Below, in pieces: positions 1 to 6,034 of a DNA stretch of 10,936 nucleotides. The notes beneath the pieces were generated by a model, which saw only the letters and a program-made list of their open reading frames with translations, searched no databases and was not told where the DNA came from. The stretch comes from Balneolaceae bacterium. Lineage in GTDB: Bacteria; Bacteroidota; Rhodothermia; Balneolales; Balneolaceae. The DNA is taken from NCBI GenBank assembly GCA_007126675.1, contig SLAU01000147.1, positions 1 through 10,936 of the forward strand, read 5' to 3'. Within the stretch, counting starts at the first letter, position 1. Every line of letters starts with the position of its first letter. The position numbers were made by a program, and so were the translations under genes.

Positions 1-554
1 AAGCAATGGCGTGCCCTGGGTTCATATGCTTCTTTTTCTCCAACCAGCACCTGGCCTTCCTTTTCCACAATTCGCTGCGAATAATTTGCAATAGCTCCGC
101 TTTCGGCACAGATTGCATGGAGTTTAGTAACATATTCGGCAATAGCCAAAAGATTTGGCATAGGCTCAAATGGTTTGCCTTCAAAATCCATATCTAAACC
201 GGCAATAATTACACGTTTTCCGTCATTGGCTAAAGTATTTGCAACATCCACAATTCTGTCGTCAAAAAATTGAGCTTCATCAATACACACTACCTGTGCA
301 GATGATGTGAGCAAAACGATTTGATCAGATGTATCTACCTTAATCCCAGGCAGGGCAGTTTGATTATGAGATACAACATCCGAATCGCTGTATCGGTTGT
401 CGATTGCAGGCTTAACAATTATCACATTTTGGCCTGCTATATAAGCTCTTTTAGCCCGGCGGATTAGCTCTTCCGTTTTACCACTAAACATTCCGCCGCA
501 TATAACTTCAATCCAGCCTAAATTACTGGGTACGTACCAGGGCTCGTTTATCAT
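1..554 (-). CDS. tdk: Thymidine kinase (type II, TK1-like), 3' end missing
   Basis: Phosphorylates thymidine to dTMP with ATP in the cytosol (pyrimidine salvage). 184 codons are visible and the gene runs off the left edge; only a short C-terminal tail should be missing. Seen: P-loop GGMFSGKT at residues 20-27, Walker B/catalytic motif IDEAQFF at 91-97 (Glu93 is the expected base), GLDMDF at 119-124 and the lasso region with NYSQR at 157-161 and YEP at 177-179. Together these are diagnostic for the family. The start is the ATG at 554-552, giving a short N-terminal extension before the first strand; no clear Shine-Dalgarno precedes it. Odd: the structural zinc site normally made of two CxxC pairs reads Cys149-x-x-Ser152 and Ala181-x-x-Cys184, so one ligand of each pair is absent. 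It is transcribed divergently from the secreted nuclease gene. The identification is secure; whether the lasso still binds metal is open. Confidence 0.96.
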   Translation of the reverse strand, partial: MINEPWYVPSNLGWIEVICGGMFSGKTEELIRRAKRAYIAGQNVIIVKPAIDNRYSDSDVVSHNQTALPGIKVDTSDQIVLLTSSAQVVCIDEAQFFDDRIVDVANTLANDGKRVIIAGLDMDFEGKPFEPMPNLLAIAEYVTKLHAICAESGAIANYSQRIVEKEGQVLVGEKEAYEPRARHC

Positions 555-657
555 AGATGCTAAATACAAACAAAATTTCTTTGCGTGGAATATATACCGA
601 CAGAAACTAAAACGAAAAGAGAACTTTTATAAACAGCAGGTTTAAAAATTTTGAGAA

Positions 658-677
658 GTGATTCCGCTCGGAATTAC
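658..677. promoter_or_regulatory. Palindrome in the divergent intergenic region, possible operator
   Basis: ATTCCG-CT-CGGAAT at 661-674 is a perfect 6-base inverted repeat. It extends to 9-base arms over 658-677 if one G-T mismatch is allowed. It lies in the 165-base gap between tdk (minus) and the secreted nuclease (plus), 43 bases before the latter's start codon, in otherwise AT-rich sequence. The placement suits a regulator binding site for either gene. There is no T-run after it, so a terminator is unlikely. I could not place a convincing promoter for either gene in this gap. Confidence 0.35.
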
Positions 678-719
678 ATATTTTAGAACAAAATTAAATT
701 TTGAATAAAATTATATCGG

Positions 720-2540
720 ATGTTAAATCGATTTTTACTACTCGCAATTCTATTTATAGGAACTACCGCTTTAAGTTTTGGACAGGAATCAAATACCCAG
801 TCAACAGAAATTATACCCATTGAAGAAGCAAGGCAGCAATCTCTTGGCACCTATGTAACTGTTACAGGGTGGGTTACGGTTACAAGCGAATTTGGCGGAC
901 CTGTTTATTTTCAGGATGAAACCGGCGGACTTGCTTGGTATAATGGCGATTTAATGAGAAATGACGGTTTTCAGCTTGACGTTGCCAGGGGAGATTCTAT
1001 TGTTATTACCGGTGAGCTAGGTGAATTCGGTCAGCAGGGCGGAACTCCGGGTACAGGACTCCTTCAAATAGTTGGAAATGATGTAGAGTTTGAATTTTAT
1101 CCGGAGGGCAACCGCGACATTGAGCCTGTGGAAATTACAGAAGTTGAATTGAACTCAAATGATTTTCAGGGCCAGCTGGTTCGCATTAACAATATATTAT
1201 ATAATGATGCGGGCAGCTTATTTCAGGGGGGAAATAATTATCAATTCCAGGGGCAAACCGGTTCAGGCTTAGTAAGAATTGAACAAAGAACGGACATCGC
1301 CGGGCTGGAAATTCCTTTCGGCGAAACTGATGTTACGGGGGTTGTAAGTCAGTTTCAATCAACTGCTCAGCTATTGCCGCGTGACAGGGACAATTTAGGA
1401 GCCGACCCAATTCCAGGTGATGATGTACCGATGGATCAAACCTTTGATGTGGTTACATGGAATATTGAATGGTTTGGCAGTACCGAAAACGGGCCAAGTG
1501 ATCTCGACATTCAAATGAACAATGTTCTGAAAGTAATCCGGACAATTGATGCAGATTTATACGCATTGCAGGAGATCGCCAGTCTGCAAAGTTTTGAAGC
1601 TTTGGTTGATTCATTGGATGAGTTTTCCGGTTTTTGGGCAGGGTACTCACAAACTCAAAATACCGCATATCTTTTCCGCACGGCTGTAATTGATTCTGTG
1701 AATAGCGGACAATTAAGCACAGGGCAAAACTCTTTTGACTGGGCAGGACGATTACCACTCTTTTTCACGTTTGATGCAACTGTAAACGATATAACAAGAA
1801 GAATCTACTCTTATAACATACACGCGAAAGCATTCGGTGATCAGGAGTCTTATGAGCGGCGGGTAAATGCCTCCTCACAATTGAAGTCATTTCTTGACCA
1901 GTTCAGGACAGGCGATAATGTGATATTTTTAGGAGATTACAATGATATGCTGACCGAATCATCATTCGGCGGAGCACCATCTCCCTATGACAATTTTGTG
2001 CAGGATGAAAATTACTATACGATTACAAAATCGCTGGAAGAAGCCGGGGCATTTTCATTTTTGGTAGGGCAGTTTCAATCAATGATCGATCATATTACCG
2101 TTTCGCATGATCTGATTGAAGACCATATTGAGGGAGCACAGCGGGTTGATAATGTTCAATCATATGTTGCGAATTATACAAGTACAACATCCGACCATGC
2201 ACCTGTTTGGACAAGGTTTGATTTTTCAAGAAGCCTTGTAAGTATCGATGATCAGATTGCCGACAGGCCATCATCATTTGAACTGGAGCAGAATTATCCG
2301 AATCCGTTTAACCCAACTACAAACCTGCGTTTTACTTTGCCCGAAAGCAGTAATGTATCGGTTGAAGTATTTGATGTAATGGGCAGGCGTGTGGCAACGG
2401 TAGCAGATAATCAGCAATTTTCATCAGGTTCGCATACGCTTACGTTTGATGCATCAGGATTATCAAGCGGAATGTATATTTACAGAGTTTCTTTGGCAGG
2501 CGGTGAATCGCTCTCTGGGAAAATGATGATTATAAAATAA
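720..2540 (+). CDS. Secreted endonuclease/exonuclease/phosphatase-family protein with OB-type N-terminal domains and T9SS sorting tail
   Basis: A 606-residue exported metal-dependent phosphodiesterase or phosphatase, most likely an extracellular nuclease. Domains in order: signal peptide 1-22 (hydrophobic LLLAILFIGTTALSF, likely cleavage after GQ); two OB-like/DUF5689-like beta modules at roughly 34-127 and 138-222, the second with the pattern QLVRINNILYNDAG...DVTGVVSQ; catalytic domain about 241-500; type A type IX secretion sorting domain about 519-606 with QNYPNPFNPTT. The catalytic motifs are all present: TWNIEWFG (246-253, Asn), ALQEI (Glu285), NIHAK (366-370), GDYND (405-409), IDH (456-458) and SDHAP (491-495, terminal His). 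I therefore expect an active enzyme exported to the cell surface or medium, perhaps to scavenge phosphate or nucleosides from DNA. Substrate cannot be read from sequence: related enzymes cleave DNA, RNA, phosphoinositides or sphingomyelin. The stop overlaps the next start by one base. Confidence 0.92.
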   Translation: MLNRFLLLAILFIGTTALSFGQESNTQSTEIIPIEEARQQSLGTYVTVTGWVTVTSEFGGPVYFQDETGGLAWYNGDLMRNDGFQLDVARGDSIVITGELGEFGQQGGTPGTGLLQIVGNDVEFEFYPEGNRDIEPVEITEVELNSNDFQGQLVRINNILYNDAGSLFQGGNNYQFQGQTGSGLVRIEQRTDIAGLEIPFGETDVTGVVSQFQSTAQLLPRDRDNLGADPIPGDDVPMDQTFDVVTWNIEWFGSTENGPSDLDIQMNNVLKVIRTIDADLYALQEIASLQSFEALVDSLDEFSGFWAGYSQTQNTAYLFRTAVIDSVNSGQLSTGQNSFDWAGRLPLFFTFDATVNDITRRIYSYNIHAKAFGDQESYERRVNASSQLKSFLDQFRTGDNVIFLGDYNDMLTESSFGGAPSPYDNFVQDENYYTITKSLEEAGAFSFLVGQFQSMIDHITVSHDLIEDHIEGAQRVDNVQSYVANYTSTTSDHAPVWTRFDFSRSLVSIDDQIADRPSSFELEQNYPNPFNPTTNLRFTLPESSNVSVEVFDVMGRRVATVADNQQFSSGSHTLTFDASGLSSGMYIYRVSLAGGESLSGKMMIIK

Positions 2541-3583
2541 TGCCTGAATGCAAAATGCCGGCTGAGTGGGAAAAGCATTCAGCCACATTGTTAACCTGGC
2601 CGCACAACAGAGAAACGTGGCCGGGTGAAAGGCTGGGCAGGGTAGAAAAAGTCTATTCAGATATTATTCAAACTCTTGCTGAGTATGAAAAAGTGTATCT
2701 GCTGGCAGCAAACAGCTCTGTAAAGCAAAGAGCTGAAAAAGTTTTGAGTGCCACCTCCCAGAATCTCAAAAACCTGGAGATTATCCAACAGCCGGTAAAT
2801 GATGTTTGGGCCAGGGATTACGGACCAATTATGGTTAGGAATACCAACGGCGCTTATGCAATAACCGATTGGGAATACAACGCCTGGGGCGGAAAATACC
2901 CGCCGTGGAATGATGATAATTCAATACCTGAATTTTTGGCTTCAAAATTTCAGTTAGAAAAGTTCAGGCCGGGAATTGTATTAGAAGGCGGCTCCATTGA
3001 TGTAAACGGTAATGGGATTCTGCTTACCACTGAATCTGTGCTTTTGAATCCAAACCGAAACCCCGGATATTCAAAGCAGGAGATTGAATCTGTTATTTCT
3101 GAACATCTGGGAGTTAAAAATGTGATCTGGCTCAAAGATGGCCTTGCAGGAGATGATACCGACGGGCATATTGATGATATTGCCCGCTTTGTAAATCAAA
3201 ATACAATTGTAGCTGCACTGCCCGAAGACAGTTCTGATGTAAACTATAAAGCCCTGCATGAGAACTATGAAATATTGCAATCAGCTACGGATTTAAATGG
3301 TGATCCGTTTAACATTATAACCATGCCGATGCCGGTTACTAAAATAGAGGGCACAACTGTTGATGGATCAGAATATGTACCGGCAAGCTATGCTAACTTT
3401 TATATAGCAAATGGGGTTTTATTACTCCCGTTGTATGATGAAACGTATGATGACGAAATGATTGAACTGTTTTCAGGATTATTTCCTGACCGGGATATTG
3501 TGGGTATCGAGTGTTCAGATCTTGTTTGGGGGCAGGGCAGTATCCATTGTATCACCCAACAACTTTATGGTACTGAGTCATAA
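2540..3583 (+). CDS. aguA: Agmatine deiminase (peptidylarginine-deiminase fold)
   Basis: Predicted to hydrolyse agmatine to N-carbamoylputrescine and ammonia in the cytosol, a step from arginine to putrescine. The 347 residues span the whole PF04371-type domain. Visible family motifs: AEWEKHSATLLTWPHN near the N terminus (8-23), NDVWARDYGP (87-96), EGGSIDVNG (149-157), DTDGHIDDIARF (206-217, His210 as general acid/base) and the C-terminal GQGSIHC with nucleophile Cys337. No signal peptide is present, which argues for agmatine deiminase rather than an exported peptidylarginine deiminase of the Porphyromonas kind. The start overlaps the preceding stop (TAATG) with no separate Shine-Dalgarno, so translation probably relies on re-initiation after the secreted nuclease. 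The usual partner aguB (N-carbamoylputrescine amidase) is not in this window. Substrate choice within the family is inference; the fold and active site are clear. Confidence 0.93.
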   Translation: MPECKMPAEWEKHSATLLTWPHNRETWPGERLGRVEKVYSDIIQTLAEYEKVYLLAANSSVKQRAEKVLSATSQNLKNLEIIQQPVNDVWARDYGPIMVRNTNGAYAITDWEYNAWGGKYPPWNDDNSIPEFLASKFQLEKFRPGIVLEGGSIDVNGNGILLTTESVLLNPNRNPGYSKQEIESVISEHLGVKNVIWLKDGLAGDDTDGHIDDIARFVNQNTIVAALPEDSSDVNYKALHENYEILQSATDLNGDPFNIITMPMPVTKIEGTTVDGSEYVPASYANFYIANGVLLLPLYDETYDDEMIELFSGLFPDRDIVGIECSDLVWGQGSIHCITQQLYGTES

Positions 3584-3585
3584 AA

Positions 3586-3613
3586 TACAGATGAAACCTT
3601 GTTTTTATCTGTA
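3586..3613. terminator. Hairpin between convergent genes, probable terminator
   Basis: TACAGAT at 3586-3592 pairs with ATCTGTA at 3607-3613. The stem continues inward through one G-T pair and three A-T pairs to a six-base loop at 3597-3602, giving 11 pairs. On the minus strand the hairpin is followed by TTTTAT, so it suits termination of the small exported-protein gene, whose stop codon (3605-3607) lies inside the stem. On the plus strand it begins two bases after the agmatine deiminase stop but lacks a trailing T-run, so termination in that direction is less certain. Confidence 0.5.
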
Positions 3614-4369
3614 CGCCTTAAGTCGCCAAATCTCACTCTGAACCAAATCCCGGGTTGACCAAATCATTTCAAAAAACTCCATCACATTTGTTTCAGGATG
3701 CTGTGATATAATTAGTTCTTCATTAAATCCAAACTCCAGATGCTGCAGTTCAGAGAAAAAATTACCTGTCAAAAAGTTATACCCATAGGAGAGGCCTCCG
3801 GGGAATAATAGTTCATACATTTCCCAGGCATCCATAATATCATTTTCCATTCTTGTTTCATGCAGGGGCCTTGCAATTTCATCTTCAAGCATTTGATACT
3901 CAAACTCCCTCCCAAGGTTAACATTCATATAATCCATCATTGCATATGTACTTGGGCTTTCAAGATTTGAACTATGAACACTATTTCGTACACGCCACAT
4001 TTCTGAACGGGAAATCCCATATTTATTTTCAATAGATTCTTCAATCAAATGATCATCCCGGTCTTTTTTATGATAATCAAACGCATCAAGATCATCAGAT
4101 ACCGTTACACTCACATAGTTATATGGTGTAGCCTGTTGCCCCGGGTATACAACGATATAAAAATACCAGGCCTGAATTTCACCATTTTCAATTCTGCGTT
4201 CTTTCAGATTGGCAAGGTTACCGGTTATATCATCAAGAAATTCATGGTGTTCGGCCAAGTCAATGTTCAGATAATCTATTTTTAGGTAAGCGCCATATTC
4301 TGTTTGAGCAAAAACAGCAGTAGCAGAAAACAGAAAGCATATGATTAGACATTTGATTTTCAGTTTCAT
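3605..4369 (-). CDS. Exported protein of unknown function made of two tandem copies of one module
   Basis: 254 residues with signal peptide 1-22 (MKLKIKC, then a hydrophobic run ending AVFAQ). I chose the ATG at 4369 over the in-frame ATG at 4405 because GGAGG sits five bases before it and it places the signal peptide at the N terminus. The mature protein is an internal duplication. Unit 1 (about 24-128) and unit 2 (about 141-254) share, in the same order: YxxxDYxNv[DN]L; an acidic/aromatic helix; RxENxxxxAWxxYxxxxPG; a Y-N-Y/Y-N-F strand; a second helix; and a closing SE[MI]WR[VL][RK]. Each unit looks like a small alpha+beta domain, possibly of the dimeric ferredoxin-like barrel type, so the pair could mimic a dimer within one chain. 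That fold is inference from pattern only. No catalytic residues stand out and I do not recognise a named family. It is convergent with the agmatine deiminase gene and divergent from gatB. Confidence 0.82.
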   Translation of the reverse strand: MKLKIKCLIICFLFSATAVFAQTEYGAYLKIDYLNIDLAEHHEFLDDITGNLANLKERRIENGEIQAWYFYIVVYPGQQATPYNYVSVTVSDDLDAFDYHKKDRDDHLIEESIENKYGISRSEMWRVRNSVHSSNLESPSTYAMMDYMNVNLGREFEYQMLEDEIARPLHETRMENDIMDAWEMYELLFPGGLSYGYNFLTGNFFSELQHLEFGFNEELIISQHPETNVMEFFEMIWSTRDLVQSEIWRLKAYR

Positions 4370-4374
4370 AGTGG

Positions 4375-4379
4375 CCTCC
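4375..4379 (-). promoter_or_regulatory. Shine-Dalgarno sequence that decides the start of the duplicated exported protein
   Basis: On the minus strand GGAGG is followed by five bases and then ATG at 4369-4367. It supports that start over the longer in-frame ATG at 4405. Strong Shine-Dalgarno sequences are scarce in this window, which makes this one informative. Confidence 0.7.
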
Positions 4380-4500
4380 AATAATTTAGTGTACAGGTAA
4401 TTCAATTAACAAAATTTTGGGTATATATGGTAGGGCGCGCATAAAGTTTATAATCAAATGCAATCCCTTTACAGGAATTAATTTTTGTTAGTCAAATCAA

Positions 4501-4534
4501 TTTGGAACATTGTTTGAATACTTTCCTATCTTTA
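4501..4534 (+). promoter_or_regulatory. Candidate Bacteroidota-type promoter for gatB
   Basis: TTTG at 4501-4504 and TATCTTTA at 4527-4534 resemble the Bacteroidota -33 (TTTG) and -7 (TAnnTTTG) elements, with one mismatch in the -7 box and 22 bases between them, slightly longer than usual. This would put the transcript start about 25 bases before the gatB ATG. The -33 element also forms the right arm of a small palindrome, CAAATCAATTTG (4493-4504). Pattern match only. Confidence 0.35.
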
Positions 4535-4568
4535 CCTCCTCATAAGTAGCATCATCAATTTATCCCAC

Positions 4569-6020
4569 ATGTCAACGATTTCTAGTAAAAAGTATGAAGC
4601 TGTAATTGGCCTCGAAGTTCATGCACAGCTTTTAACAAAAAGTAAAGCGTTTGCACCCGTTACCACAGAATATGGTTCGGCTCCTAATACACAAATAACA
4701 CCTCTTTGCCTGGGGCATCCCGGCACCCTTCCTGTTTTAAATGAAAATTTGGTTAGATATATCATAAAACTTGGATTGGCTACCGGCTGCAATATTGCGG
4801 AAAAGTCAATTTTTGCCCGAAAGAATTACTTCTATCCTGATCTTCCTAAGGGTTACCAGATCTCACAGTACGACACACCGATCTGTTTTGATGGTGAACT
4901 GGATATTGAGCTGGAAGAATATTCTAAAACTATCGGGATCACCCGGATCCATATGGAAGAAGATGCCGGTAAATCGATTCACGATCAGGATCCTTATCAC
5001 ACACTTGTTGATTTAAACAGGGCCGGTACACCGTTGATTGAAATTGTTTCTGAGCCCGATATTCGAACACCGCAGGAAGCTTACGCGTACCTCACCAAAA
5101 TAAAACAGATAGTTCAGTATCTCGAAATATGTGATGGTAATATGGAAGAGGGAAGTTTGCGTTGTGATGCAAACGTTTCGATTAGGCCGAGGGGACAGAA
5201 GGAATTCGGCACACGCACAGAGCTTAAAAACATGAATTCATTTCGAAATGTGGAACGGGCTATACAGTTTGAGATTGAACGCCAAATTGATCTTGTGGAA
5301 TCTGGCGGAGAAGTAGTTCAGGAAACATTGCTGTGGGACGCTTCCAAACTCGAAACCCGCCAGATGCGATCGAAAGAAGAAGCCCATGATTACAGGTATT
5401 TTCCCGAGCCCGATTTGCCGCCGGTTGTGGTCACCGATGAGATGCTCAATGATATTCGATCTGAGCTGCCCGAAATGCCCTCCGTCAGATTTGAGCGATT
5501 TATTAGTGAACTGAAGTTAGGCAAAGAAGACGCGTCTATTCTGACAGAAAATCGGTATCTGGCCGATTATTTTGAGGATGTTTTAGAATTACATAATGAC
5601 GCAAAAGCAGTTGCTAATGTAATATTAACGGAAGTTCTTCGTGTACTAAATGAGCGCAGTATCACAATAAGAGAATTTCCAATTTCTGTTGATCGGTTAG
5701 CCGGTTTGATAAAACTAAAAGCTGAGGATAAAATTAACTCATCTGCAATGCAGAAGATTTTTAATGAAATGCTTACCGAAGAGTTATCAGCTGAGAAACT
5801 TGCTGAAAAGCTGAACCTGCTCCAGGTATCAGATACCGGTTTTGTTGAACCGATCATTGATGAAGTAATTGCCAAAAATCCGGATGAAGTTGCCCGATTC
5901 AAAGAGGGTAAAAACGCGCTAATCGGATTCTTTATAGGGCAGGTAATGAAGCAATCAAAAGGAAAGGCAAATCCAAAACAGGTTCGTGAACTGCTTATCC
6001 AAAAATTAAACCAGTCTTAA
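4569..6020 (+). CDS. gatB: Aspartyl/glutamyl-tRNA amidotransferase subunit B
   Basis: Subunit B of the GatCAB complex, which converts Glu-tRNA(Gln) or Asp-tRNA(Asn) to the amidated form using ammonia passed from GatA; GatB phosphorylates the misacylated residue and binds the tRNA. At 483 residues it is full length. Seen: EAVIGLEVHAQL at the N terminus (10-21), the family signature VDLNRAGTPLIEIVSEPD (147-164), HMEEDAGKS (128-136), MEEGSLRCDANVS (192-204), DYRYFPEPDLPP (274-285), and the C-terminal helical YqeY-like tail domain from about 325, ending KGKANPKQVRELL. The start codon lacks a Shine-Dalgarno. gatA and gatC are not in the window, which is common because these genes are often dispersed outside Firmicutes. 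It is the first gene of the plus-strand run, 14 bases ahead of the lipoprotein gene. Confidence 0.98.
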   Translation: MSTISSKKYEAVIGLEVHAQLLTKSKAFAPVTTEYGSAPNTQITPLCLGHPGTLPVLNENLVRYIIKLGLATGCNIAEKSIFARKNYFYPDLPKGYQISQYDTPICFDGELDIELEEYSKTIGITRIHMEEDAGKSIHDQDPYHTLVDLNRAGTPLIEIVSEPDIRTPQEAYAYLTKIKQIVQYLEICDGNMEEGSLRCDANVSIRPRGQKEFGTRTELKNMNSFRNVERAIQFEIERQIDLVESGGEVVQETLLWDASKLETRQMRSKEEAHDYRYFPEPDLPPVVVTDEMLNDIRSELPEMPSVRFERFISELKLGKEDASILTENRYLADYFEDVLELHNDAKAVANVILTEVLRVLNERSITIREFPISVDRLAGLIKLKAEDKINSSAMQKIFNEMLTEELSAEKLAEKLNLLQVSDTGFVEPIIDEVIAKNPDEVARFKEGKNALIGFFIGQVMKQSKGKANPKQVRELLIQKLNQS

Positions 6021-6034
6021 CTGTTAAGATCTCA

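Noticed and set aside
1453..2277. Minus-strand open frames inside the secreted nuclease gene
   Set aside because: They lie wholly within a well-supported plus-strand gene with intact catalytic motifs, have no family resemblance and no ribosome binding site; they are shadows.
2540..3583. Exported peptidylarginine deiminase acting on proteins
   Set aside because: The length and motifs fit the agmatine deiminase branch, and there is no signal peptide or sorting tail.
4049..4285. Plus-strand 78-codon open frame opposite the duplicated exported protein
   Set aside because: It is antisense to the signal-peptide protein with a good Shine-Dalgarno and clear internal repeats; its hydrophobic make-up comes from the complementary strand.
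4435..4440. GCGCGC in an AT-rich promoter region
   Set aside because: A six-base palindrome alone is too short to call an operator or restriction-linked site.
4407..4492. AT-rich inverted stretches (TTAACAAAATTTT and AATTTTTGTTAG) and the short repeat ATAAA-G-TTTAT in the gap before gatB
   Set aside because: The arms are imperfect or only five bases long and in very AT-rich sequence, where such matches arise by chance.
4531..4542. Anti-Shine-Dalgarno-like ACCTCCT upstream of gatB
   Set aside because: It could in principle act in a leader RNA, but the likely transcript start lies at or after it, and a seven-base match in non-coding DNA is weak evidence.
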